Below, piece after piece: positions 1-10,225 of a stretch of DNA of 64,000 nt. The translations under genes were made by a program, and so were the position numbers. Position 1 is the first letter of the stretch, and each line of letters opens with the position of its first letter. Source of the stretch: Pinus tabuliformis. Its lineage: Eukaryota > Streptophyta > Pinopsida > Pinales > Pinaceae. Location: assembly GCA_031772625.1 (NCBI GenBank), contig CM062810.1, positions 872,421,650-872,485,649 of the forward strand, written 5' to 3'. The notes under the pieces are model-generated. The model worked only from the letters and a program-made list of their open reading frames with translations, searched no databases and had not been told where the DNA came from.

Positions 1-92
1 CCTCTGCCCTGACATTCTCTGCGCATCCGTGCCTCTGTCCTGACATTCTCTGTCCTGACATTCTCTGCCCTGACATTATCTGCGCATCCGTT
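1..92. repeat. Short degenerate tandem repeat
   Basis: The word CTGACATTCTCTG and close variants recur four times, two of them followed by CGCATCCG. This gives an irregular tandem array with units of about 15 to 30 bp. It may extend left of the window. Confidence 0.6.
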
Positions 93-599
93 TTGATTTC
101 CCTGAGCGTTCTCCTTCTGCATAGCCGCAGGGAAATGAAGGTGGACTCTGGACGGTCGTTCATACTAACGGGTGCTCCTTTGCATGAATGCTGAGACTTT
201 GTTTGGGCGGTACGTCCTACCCCGCCACAAAAACGACGGAAAGAGCCTGCACGGAAAGCCGACTTGTCGCAGAAACTTGTTTGGTATCATCGTTTGGTAA
301 GAAAGCCTCCCTCGACTTGTCACAGAAACTTGTGGGAACTTTCTTATTCTTCAAGGTCATTGTTCTATACTTAATCTGGATTTCTCGACTTACTTTGTCT
401 CCCAATCAATGTGAAAGGCTCCATTTACAAGCAAAATCTCCTTGACTAAACTTGTAATTTGGTTGCATTAAATTAGTATCTCAGACTATCATAGAGAACT
501 CGTTTTCCTTCTTTGGTGCTCCCTTATTCTGTATCTGTGGCGGAAACATTGTATGGAGTTGGCAAAGGAACTATGAATGGGCGTAATCGACACACCGTA

Positions 600-668
600 T
601 ATTCGTTTGATCCCCAGTCCGCAGTTTTATGTGATGGTATTCGTTTGATCCCCAGTCCGCAGTTTTAT
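600..668. repeat. 31-bp direct repeat, period 38
   Basis: A 31-bp block at 600-630 is repeated exactly at 638-668, separated by 7 bp. Both copies contain the core GATCCCCAGTCCGCAG. It is a simple local duplication with no open reading frame across it. Confidence 0.8.
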
Positions 669-1599
669 CTTTGCAATTGATACGTTGAAAATATAGCCAA
701 GTCCTTTGTCTATATTTGCTATGAAATTCCCATGCCTGCCTGATGCATTCCCGTCTGCGGATGTATGGATGATGCATCTCATCTTTGTATTTGGCTTGAC
801 TGCTATATGTATTATGTACAGAGAAAAGGGGTCAATGATAGACGGTGTTCATTTTCATATGTAATTGGATAAATTATGTACAAAAAAAGAAGATCGCTTG
901 GCATTCGGTTGGTCTTTAGAGGAAACTTAGTACAGGGTTGATTGTAATTTTGAGTGCATGCAATCTCAAAGATCAATTTCCATTTGAGGTAACATCTGCA
1001 CTATTGTCATTTGATAAAACAGCATGTTGGCTGAGATTTCAAATGTGAGCCTCCGCTATTTGCTTGAAAATTTTGGCATCTCCGACTTCTTTCTTATACA
1101 TTAGCTTGCCACATTGCTCTTTTTTGGGTTTTGTGAAATGCTAGTGGGCTGCGGATTTCTTTAGGTTGGGTGTTCGAATTCCAGCAGTTTGCATAATATA
1201 TTGATATATATTGAACTGATATATCCCTTGCGCATTTTTTTCAAATTGATTCTCAACCACTCAGATTCCTGAAGTGCAGAAGACGGTAACATCCATATTG
1301 AAGTGATAAATTGATATGTATTAAAGTGATATATTGAAGTGATCTCTTGAAAGTTTTTGTTCAAAAACATAGTAGTATTGCAGAGATATAAGAAATGCTG
1401 ATGCTTCTATTAACCGTTAGAAGAAAATAAAATGCATAAGGCTGTGGCATAAGGATTTTTTATCAGCAGAAGTTCTTTTTATCAGCAAAATTATTTTTCT
1501 ATCAGCATAAATAATTTTTGTTACAGTATGCATTCAAAAGAAAGAGGAAGATACTTCAGAGGCAGGGGGGGCAGACACCCTCAAGAAGAAAAGGCAGAC

Positions 1600-4500
1600 T
1601 TATATTGCATTCGCTGCAAACGAAATGGATCACATGATGCTTCTACATGCAAGCTATCATGGGAAAAGATTGAGCAGAGAAGAAATCAGCAGAAAGGTAA
1701 AACTGATGACACAGACAAAGGTAAAGCACCTGAATCCGCTCACCATATTGAGGCACAATGTAACATTGGAGTAAATGAAGATTTGTTTAATGCTTCACTT
1801 GCTTCTTCGAAAAATGACTGGTTGCTTGATTTAGGAGCAACCTGTCATATGACTCATAGGAAAGATTTTTTTGAAGATTTCACTGACAATGTTGATGGAG
1901 CAGTATACTTTGCAGATCAATCAAAAATCAAGCCATCAGGGCTTGGCACAATCAGGCTTAAACTGCCTGGTCTTCCAGACTTTCTTCTGGATCATGTTCT
2001 ATATCTCCCACAGCTCAAGAGAAACTTGCTGTCCCTGGTCCACATCCGCCAGCAAGGTCACTCCATTCATATGTTTGATGGAAAGCTTGAGGTAAGAAAG
2101 GCATCTGACCATTCACTTGTCATGAGAGGTATAGAAGAAGAAAGACTTCTTAAACTGCAAGGAACCTCTGCTCATGCACAATATTTCTCATATATTTCTC
2201 ATCATGAAGAAGGTACACTTCCATCAAGTTTATTATGGCATGCTAGATTTGGACATTTAAACTATGATAGTCTCCGCTTGTTGAAGAAAAATGGTGTTGC
2301 TGGTTTGCCTACAATTCCTAGAAAACATAAGCAATGTGATGCTTTCATTCTAGGAAAGCATAGCAAACAGTCTTTTCATGATTCACATTCAAGAGCACAC
2401 AGGAAGCTTGAACTCATTCATTCAGATTTATGTGGTCCAATGCCTGTTCCTTCTGCAAATGGAAATAAATATATCATGACATTTATTGATGATTACACCA
2501 GAATGTGTTGGGTTTATTTTTTGAAGAACAAATCTGATGCTTTTCAAACATTCAAGAATTTTCATAAGTGGATTGAAAATTATGCACAATCTCATATTGG
2601 GTCTATTCGCACTGATAATGGAAAAGAATATACATCAAATGAATTTGAAAACTATCTTCACCAACATGGGATCAAACATCAAACAAATGTGCCTTATAAT
2701 CCTCAACAGAATGGTGTAGCTGAAAGAATGAACAAAACAATTTTGAATATGGTACGATCCATGCTTTTCTTCAAAAATGTAAAGACAATGTTTTGGGCTG
2801 ATCCTGTTCTATGTGCTGCATATATAAAGAATAGATGTCCATCTAGTGCTATAAGAAACAAAACTCCTTATGAATTGTGGTATGGACATGTCCCTTCGGT
2901 AAAACATCTCAGGATCTTTGGTTCCACCTGTTATGCTTTAATACCAAAGGTACATAGAAACAAACTTGGTGCTAGAAGTCGTAAGTGTATCTTCCTGGGG
3001 TATTCAAACACATCTAAAGCATACCGCCTCTATGATGAAGTAAATAAAAAGTTTGTTTTATCTAAAGATGTCATTTTTCTTGAATCATCCAAATCTGACA
3101 GTGTTGTTGAGCGGCAACTTGATCGCTTGGATAGATTCACAAAACCGAAATCATTTCAAGAGTTTGATAATCAGATTCCACATCTTGAAGGGGGGATTCC
3201 TATACTAGATCAACATGTGGAATCTTCTTCTGAAGAACAATCTCCCCTGCATGACACTCCAACAACAGATGATGCTTTAAGTGATGTAATTGATAGAATT
3301 GGGAGACTCAATCTTGATTCAGACCCAACTCAATCAACAGAGCAGCCTGGACCATCTCAGAAAGGTCCTCCAAAGTGGTTGACAAAGACACTTGAAAGTG
3401 TTCATCCTGATGAAATTGGAAAAACAGGAACCAGAAATACAAACCGACAAGATGGAGGTGATGTAGATAACTCTAATTCACCTGTTGATTTGGATGTTAC
3501 TTATGATTGTGAATTGAACTTGTCTACAGATTTTGAACCAACTTCCTTCAAAGAAGCTGCTTCTCATGATGAATGGAAAGAAGCGATGCAGAACGAGTAT
3601 GATGCCCTCATAAAGAATGGCACTTGGAAGCTGGTTGATCCTCCATTTGGAACCAAACCAATTGGCTGCAAGTGGGTCTACAAGAACAAGTACAAAGATG
3701 ATGGCTCACTTGACAAGCACAAAGCTAGGCTTGTGGCAAAAGGTTTTGCACAGAAGGAAGGGGTCGATTATGAGGAAACTTTTGCCCCCACAGCAAAATG
3801 GGCAACCATCTGGACACTCTTTGCACTAGCTGCTCAGAACGGTTGGAAAGTCCCTCAAATGGATGTAAAAACTGCATTCTTGAATGGAGATCTAAAAGAG
3901 AATGTTTTTATGTCCCAGCCTGAAGGATTTGCTGTGAAAGGACATGAACACAAAGTATGCAAACTTGTGAAGTCCTTGTATGGCCTCAAACAAGCACCAC
4001 GAGCCTGGTATGAAAAACTAACTGAGCATCTTCTAAAACTCAACTTCAATCATTTTGATCTTGATGATGCAACTTTATTTGTCAAGAAAGTTGGCAAAAC
4101 AGTTGTATATCTTGTGGTATATGTAGATGATCTTTTAATGACAGGGAACAATGAAAGCTATATTGCATCCATAAAGAAAGAATTAGGAAATTTTTTTGAA
4201 ATGACTGATTTGGGCTATGTTCATTACTATCTTGGCATTGAAGTAACCCAACATCCAAAGTCCATATTTCTTTCTCAAAAGAAATACATTGGAGATTTGT
4301 TAAACAGATTTGGCATGACAGAGTGCAATCCCCTTTCTACTCCAATGGAACAAAACTTGAAGCTCACATCTATTGAAGGAAAGGAATTTGAGGATGCAAC
4401 AAAGTATAGACAGCTTGTAGGAAGTCTCATCTACCTCACTACTACCAGACCAGACATTTCATTTGCTGTTGGAATCCTCTCCAGGTTTATGCAAAAGCCT

Positions 4501-5073
4501 TGTGAGGGACATTGGTCTGCTGCAAAAAGAGTTCTAAGGTACTTGAAGGGAACTCAAGACCTTGGAATCAAGTATACACAGGTGGACGACTTCAACTTGA
4601 TTGGATACTCTGATTCAGACTTCGATGGAGACAAAGAAACTGGGGTATCTACTTCAGGATATGCTATGAGTCTTGGATCAGGAGTTGTCTCCTGGAGATC
4701 ACGCAAATAATCAGTACCAGCAGATTCCACAACAGAAGCGGAATATGTGGCAGCAGCTGAAGCAAGGATAGAAATTGTGTGGCTCAGGAAAATTCTTGAA
4801 GATTTGCAGGTAAAACAAATACAATCAACTCCACTCATGATTGATAACACATCTGCAATAAAGTTGGCCAAGAACCCAAAGTTCCATGATCGTACTAAGC
4901 ACATCAATACTAAATATCATCTGATCCGATATCATGTTGAGGCCAAAACAATCCATCTCCGTCATTGTTCCACAAACGAGCAAATTGCAGACATCTTCAC
5001 CAAAGCGCTTGGAAGAGAAAAGCTTGAAAGATTCAGAATGATGCTTGGACTCACCAACATCCCTTCAGATTAA
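1600..5073 (+). pseudogene. F1 Copia gag-pol region (fossil)
   Basis: Domain order is that of Ty1/Copia. A CCHC zinc knuckle lies at about 1606-1650 (C-X2-C-X5-H-X4-C). The retropepsin region follows at about 1820-1900, then the GAG-pre-integrase motif (LWHARFGHL) near 2230. The integrase core at about 2415-2900 shows the family landmarks LIHSDLCGPM, TDNGKEY and QQNGVAERMN. Reverse transcriptase spans about 3620-4360, with the catalytic motif YVDDLLMTG near 4120. RNase H spans about 4590-5070, with GYSDSDFDGD and the terminal DIFTKAL. In live elements the polyprotein makes virus-like particles and copies and integrates the RNA. This copy is a fossil, almost entirely open, with about one break. 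Confidence 0.93.
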
Positions 5074-5082
5074 GGGGGGGAA

Positions 5083-5237
5083 TGTTGACACCTAATCCGA
5101 AACGGATGGGTGAACTGGACAGTCATCAGGAAGATGAACTGATCCGTTGTATTTATGTATATAAATATGAGTTAGCTAATGAATAATAATATCATAGTTC
5201 TTTCTTCCGCTCATTCTGGAGTTACCCTGGCCTAACA
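5083..5237 (+). repeat. F1 3' LTR
   Basis: The LTR starts TGTTGACACCTAATC after a purine tract with a run of seven G and ends in GGCCTAACA. Both ends match the 179-bp LTR of F2. A TATA-like TATATAAATA lies near 5160. The flank after the LTR is AATAT. Confidence 0.88.
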
Positions 5238-5400
5238 AATATTTTGACATAAATTTGTGAACTATCCCAAAGTTGACCCAAATAGACACTACCAAAGCCA
5301 CCTTTATCAAGTTTATCATCATAATTGAAATTGTTTGTAGCTACATTCATCTATTTCAAAGAGCAAACTCTACAAGGTACTGCCTCTCTTTTGAATTATT
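5238..5400 (-). pseudogene. Receptor-like cytoplasmic kinase fragment (PTI1-like)
   Basis: On the minus strand this stretch encodes the region just before and including the kinase glycine-rich loop: CSLK, then VATNNFNYDDKLDKGGFG and SVYLGQLWDSSQIYVKIF. The pattern matches plant receptor-like cytoplasmic kinases of the PTI1/At3g15890 group, which have SLKELHSATNNF, GEGGFGSVYWGQLWDGSQIAVK in this place. A stop codon stands where Glu of KEL is expected, and the invariant first Gly of the loop is Asp, so it is a decayed piece. The match stops exactly at the LTR boundary at 5237. The downstream kinase domain was not found to the left of F1, so the rest of the gene is missing or outside the window. 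This is the only host gene sequence I recognise. Confidence 0.75.
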
Positions 5401-5626
5401 TTCATTCTCTCACACCTTTTCAAGATGTTTCTTGTAGCCATTATATCTTGTGCTTCCTCCCTTTATAGGACCATCAAGAAATTTAGGAAATCTACTTATC
5501 CATTATGATTTTCTATGTGGCCCTTGTAATTAGTCTATATCCTTCTTTCACCAAATTTGTCAAAGGTATTTGCTGAAATTACTTGAGAGGGTACATTTGT
5601 TGAAATTACACAAGAGGGTACAACAC

Positions 5627-5980
5627 TTAGTTTTGGCTCAACTGATTATTATAAAATCCCTTCTCATGACATTGTAAATAACCGTGCTTGTTTAGATTCC
5701 CTGTATCGAATTTCTTCAATGAATTTACTAAATTTACATTGGTAGGTATAAATATTGGTTTAGGCCCTCTTTGAGAGGATCCCGATAAGCCTTGGCCTAA
5801 ATAATGTATCTCTAAAGGTATTAGAAACTTGTGCAGAGATTTCTCGGTCTTAAAAAATGCATCACATATTTTCCTTAAAGTTGTCTCATTCACAGAACTT
5901 GCACAATTTTTGAAGTGGTCAAAAGGATCCTCAATTTTCATTGTATAGTTTTTCTTGATCTGAGAATCATTATTGAACAC
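5627..5980 (-). CDS. Hypothetical ORF, 117 codons
   Basis: This minus-strand ORF is rich in Asn, Lys and Phe, with no signal peptide, membrane segment or motif that I know. Its composition fits AT-rich DNA, so it may be chance. It lies on the same strand as the other coding-like patches at 6699-6888 and 7715-8250, which is the only reason to list it. Confidence 0.15.
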   Translation of the reverse strand: MFNNDSQIKKNYTMKIEDPFDHFKNCASSVNETTLRKICDAFFKTEKSLHKFLIPLEIHYLGQGLSGSSQRGPKPIFIPTNVNLVNSLKKFDTGNLNKHGYLQCHEKGFYNNQLSQN

Positions 5981-6698
5981 ATTTCCTCATTTACTAGTGA
6001 ATGTGCATACTGTCCAAACTTGTGAACATAAAGCTACAACTTTTGTACGCTTTGCAAAGAATGAACAAAGAGTTAAAACATAATTCTCTTAATGTCTCTT
6101 ACAAAGCCTAATGTTTAAATTTCTCAATATTTAGTTTGCACTCCTTAATTTGTCTTTCAAATTTTTTTCCTCCATTTGCTAGTTCATGTGTAACAATTCC
6201 ATTGTATATATCCTTGAAAGGGTGGAGAATTGGAGGAGACTACATTTGTAAGGTGGAAATAATTAGTAAGCTATGGGAAAATGAATTCAATGTACCTAGA
6301 TTTAGGTTGTTTACATTATGTGCCTTCGCTGAGTACTTAATCAAGAAAACTAATTCTCTGAATCTTGTATTTAATTAACTTGTCCAGTAGAGAAATTTGG
6401 AATTCAACATGCCTAAGCCATTATTAATTGAAATATCATAGGAAATATGAGAGTATGGGTTCTAAAAATTGAGCAAAGGAAACAGTGCATTTCGAATAAA
6501 TTGCATGTATCTAGTTGCACCTCCTCTTAGTAGGGTCTATTTAAGATCAAATAGGATTTTTCCCTTCTTGTTTTCCCGAAGGGTTGAAGAACTTTGGAGG
6601 AGTCGCAGAAAAATCAATGGAAATATCTATATCACCCCATCGTGTGCAGAGGTCAGATAAAAAAAATCCAGATGGTGTTACAAAAGTATCTTATAGAT

Positions 6699-6888
6699 GC
6701 TTCACACCTTGAAGAATACTTTTGAACCATGTGATAATGTTAAATATTTTCACACGGTGCTCCTCCAAAGGATAGATATTTGACAAAACTTCCCTTAGAA
6801 AACCCTCTAAAGCAGTAATAGAACCCCTTTGTTTCCTTTTGCAATTGAAGAATGTGGCCACATCTTGACCTATAATGAACCTTTCTCT
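6699..6888 (-). other. Unrecognised coding-like patch
   Basis: About 63 codons are open on the minus strand and look protein-like, with a balanced composition and patterned hydrophobic residues (for example IGQDVATFFNCKRKQRG and VKIFNIITWFKSILQGV). No start codon is needed for it, so it could be an internal exon or a transposon remnant. I do not recognise the family. Confidence 0.25.
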
Positions 6889-7714
6889 TTATGGGTTTAT
6901 TTAACATAGATTTCATTGTAAATTTTCAATCTATTATGTCCCTCATCAGGTATAAGTACATAGGAGGGACCTACTTTAGGGTGCATTAAATCCTTGGAGT
7001 GACTCACACAAGCTTATGATCCTAATAGTGGATTTCAAGGTGATGAACGGGAGAAACAATGTTTCTTTTCGTGCCTATTGTCTGTGTAAGGCCTTGTATC
7101 ATGGTTATTGCATTCTTCATGTCTCTTTGATGAAATTATTTGTTTTCCTCCTATTCTAGTTGTACTTTCCACATTTCTTTCTTTGTCGCTTTCCCTTTGC
7201 TTGAAATATTGCTAATATTATTTAGATATCTCTTTAACTTTATTTCCTTTTGTTATGAGGAAATATGCACTTTTTGTACTATGATGATATTTCATAACCT
7301 TCTCAACTATCTTACCAACATACCATCGATAGTGCTCTACTGTAACTACCCCACTTTTACAGACAGGTCTTATATGCTCCTTAATGTATGCCTCCACCTT
7401 CTTCTAGACCAAATGTCTCATGTCAAGTTGTAGTTTTGTTATCCACCTCTGAATCATTCTATCAAGTGTCGCCTATAGTATGAGAGTGTAGAGAGAATTG
7501 TTCCATTTATCTCAGGATTTATATTGAGTTGATCTTTCTCTAAAATTATAGAATCTCTGTGACACTATGGATACATCAGTTGGTTTCATCTCTATTATCT
7601 TTGGAAAACATATTTTCTAAAGTTGTTTCATTACCACCATTGCTAACTTGGTCCTTTACTAATAGAGAAGCATTAACCCCTTGTTTTTGGCTACCAATTA
7701 AGTTGGTAGAAGGG

Positions 7715-8250
7715 TCACCATAACTGATCCAAATCAAAATGACAAACTTTAATTGGAATTTTCATGCCACCTTTCACACTTAATGATTCTATGTTTTCAC
7801 TTTGTTTTTCTGTTCTTGGATTATCATTAGTATCATCTAATCTGTCTTTCTTGCAGCCATCCCAAAATTCATTCCAATTCTTCATGTATGCATTATGTTG
7901 TGTGCACTTACCACAATTCCTAGGCTTACATTCGTAATTAATAACACAAAATTTCTGAAAGGTTAGGGATGCTTGAGTACCCGTTCTTAGCATTTGATAC
8001 TCCCTCCAATAATATGAAGTATCTTTATTCTGTTCTTGTGGGCCACAATTCCTTGTTTTCCACCCATCTAGGAATTGGGGAATCCAAGGTCTCAGAGCCT
8101 TTTGACTTGATGTCCTAATGTTAGTCTTTCCAGGGGTATTAGTCTGAATAGGAACATGGGAATCACATTATTCAAAAATGGGGCAAGAATTTGAGACATC
8201 ACTTGTTGGTGTTGCATCTATTGAGTAGTCATAACTTGCATGGTTTCTTC
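7715..8250 (-). pseudogene. Unrecognised decayed protein-coding stretch
   Basis: Reading leftward from about 8250, one minus-strand frame is open for nearly 180 codons with one stop near its beginning. The part from 7993 down is open throughout. It contains a Cys-rich segment, CKPRNCGKCTQHNAY, followed by a Trp-rich stretch (MKNWNEFWDGC). The Cys-His spacing could suggest a small metal-binding knuckle, but it is not a canonical CCHC and I do not assign a function. It ends close to the LTR that starts at 8264. Confidence 0.3.
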
Positions 8251-9496
8251 TAGAGGTCAATTTTGTACCCACCCCTCCCACATTTACCCAATTTCATAAG
8301 CCTTCCAATGTAAACATGAGATGAGTGTGAGTATGACATGACTCAACCTCCCAGTTCTATTTAAGGAAGTGGGGCCTACAAACTAACCACAAACTGACAT
8401 CCTACAGGGACTACAAATCATCGAGGAGCTTAAGAAACCTTGTTTTACTCACCTAGACTCACAACCGCACCCTTGACACTGCTTCCATGTGGTTATGAGG
8501 CTATAATCACACTCATACACTGTTGGCTGTGTGGGGCCTGACCCAGGTTCAATGTTAGTTAGCCAAACAAATCCCTACATTACTGTCCCTTTTGGCATCA
8601 ACCTATGGAGTGGAACAAAGTCTCACCCGAAGCAGTATGGGGGGGTGCTGGAACGAAGTTTCCGCACCCTGAGATGGTCACGATGTTAATTTATACCCTA
8701 TGTTCCTACTTTCGCGCAGGTCACTAAGCTTTAGGGCTCTATTAGTCTATCCCTTTATTTCGCCCTTCAGTACCTCTGCGAAGGTGTATGATTGACCTTC
8801 ACGCAGCCTTAACCCACGGTCCAGGTACTTTCGCGCTACTATGACAACATATTGTATAGGTTCCCAAGTTATCTTATGTGTTTTAGTTATCTTACTAAAC
8901 AATCACAGTTAGCGTTGAGTAAATTGATATTATTACTTGCGTTCAATTAACCAATATAATCACATATATTCGCGCATCACATAAACATTATATATTAAAC
9001 CCAAAATGCAATATAACTAGATGCATTAACAAGAAATAAATATACAGAATTTGCAGAATACTTCTCTTTATTGATATCTTCAGATTATTACAGACTCTAT
9101 CTGTCCTGCACAAACAGCTGTAGGGGTCCACGCACTCAGCTACAGACTTCCACCCTAGGCCTCTGTGCACTCAGCTGCAGAGCCTCTACCTATGCTAAGA
9201 CCCGAACACTTAGACTTCTCTACTCACTCCAGACTTCTTAGACTTACTTCCCTTTCTTAGAGCTTACTTACTTAGGTCTTTTTATACAATCCCATGGTTT
9301 GCGGACCATGGGTGGCAAGGATAATTTTAGGGGCGAATGTTCGCCCTTTGGCGAAATTAAGGGGTTTTTAATTTTTAGTGGGCGAATATTTTGTATCATA
9401 GTACATTTTTACAAATCATCTCAAATAGCCCACCTTATTTTAAGGGAGAGGGTGAAAAAGGTAAATTTAGCCCTTGAAATTAGGAGTTACAACCTT

Positions 9497-9578
9497 CCAT
9501 TCGCCCATTTTCAAGAATAGGTTTTATTTAAGTGAATCCATTCGCCCATTTTCAAGAATAGGTTTTATTTAAGTGAAT
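9497..9578. repeat. 41-bp perfect tandem duplication
   Basis: A 41-bp unit containing ATTCGCCCATTTTCAAG occurs twice head to tail (9497-9537 and 9538-9578) without mismatch. A partial third copy of its end appears near 9878-9903. Confidence 0.9.
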
Positions 9579-10015
9579 CCTATGGGCCAAATACCATATT
9601 TATAAAAGAGGTATGGTAAATTAATAAAAATATAAATAAATGAGAGGTATGGTAAATAAATAAAACATTTTTTATATTTACTCCATAAGTCACCTGGTGT
9701 AAACAAATAAAAATATAAGTAAAGTGGAGGTATGGTAAATAAATAAAACGTATTTTTATACTTACTCAAAAGGTATGGTAAATAAATAAAAATATAAATA
9801 AACTAGACGTATGGTAAATAAATAAAACCTCTTTTTATATTTAGTCCATAACCCTCGTTCTATTTATGAAGGCTCAAGAAAGAGGTTTTATTTAAGTGAA
9901 TCCTATGGGCCAAATACCATATTTGTAATAGAGGTATGGTAAATTAATAAAAATATAAATAAACGAGAGGTATGGTAAACAAATAAAACATTTATATTTA
10001 CTCCATAAGTCACCT
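9575..10015. repeat. Minisatellite of GGTATGGTAAATAAATAAAA units
   Basis: The unit GGTATGGTAAATAAATAAAA with small variants occurs about seven times. A longer block of about 117 bp, starting at about 9575, recurs at about 9899 with a few changes and a short deletion. A higher-order duplication therefore lies over the short array. Confidence 0.85.
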
Positions 10016-10155
10016 TATATTTACCAACACTCAAAAAATGGGTTATATTTAGGTGAAACCGGCAAAATACTATGGGACAAATACCATGGACTAGATTGTT
10101 ATTAATACCATGCAAAAAACCATTATTAACCCTAATATTAGAATTAATAAAAATT

Positions 10156-10225
10156 AAAATGGCACATGGTATTGACCCATGGTATTCACCAAAATGGCAC
10201 ATGGTATTGACCCATGGTATTCACC
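10156..10225. repeat. 35-bp perfect tandem duplication
   Basis: A 35-bp unit with the core CATGGTATTGACCCATGG occurs at 10156-10190 and again at 10191-10225. Related CCATGGTATT words recur at about 10500-10540. Confidence 0.9.

Larger units (their letters stand above)
1..1527. other. Unassigned left flank
   Basis: I recognise no gene here. The stretch is moderately AT-rich and holds several short direct repeats. One is a 20-bp block at 261-280 that recurs at 314-333 with one mismatch; others are listed separately. A plus-strand ORF of 85 codons at 188-445 has no recognisable domain and overlaps the repeats, so I do not call it a gene. Near the right edge (about 1456-1515) the words TTTTTATCAGCA and close variants recur three times. 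The last bases before the Copia sequence read TTTTTGTTACAG, which looks like a splice acceptor. The region could be UTR or intron of a host gene lying to the left, but nothing proves it. Confidence 0.4.
1528..5237 (+). mobile_element. F1: 5'-truncated Ty1/Copia LTR retrotransposon
   Basis: This Copia element keeps the end of gag, the whole pol region, a polypurine tract (about 5073-5082) and a 155-bp 3' LTR. It lacks the 5' LTR and most of gag; similarity to the sister copy F2 begins at about 1535. The LTR opens with TGTTGACACC and ends in ACA, as in F2, so the two belong to one family. No partner LTR or target duplication is visible on the left, so the age cannot be read from LTR divergence. 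The reading frame is nearly whole, with about one break besides the truncation, which suggests a fairly young copy. It ends directly against a kinase gene fragment. Confidence 0.93.
5401..8263. other. AT-rich region with unrecognised minus-strand coding-like patches
   Basis: No family is recognised. Three minus-strand stretches read as protein-like (given separately), separated by noncoding AT-rich DNA. They may be remnants of one old gene or transposon running right to left. There is no LTR, terminal inverted repeat or poly-A tail that I can tie to it. The plus-strand ORFs in the region look like chance openings. Confidence 0.4.

Noticed and set aside
188-445. 85-codon plus-strand ORF
   Set aside because: No domain, overlaps direct repeats, has an antisense ORF of similar length, and there is no support from neighbours.
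4554-4907. 117-codon minus-strand ORF
   Set aside because: It is the shadow of the Copia RNase H region of F1; the similar plus-strand ORF at 12772-13017 is the same shadow in F2.
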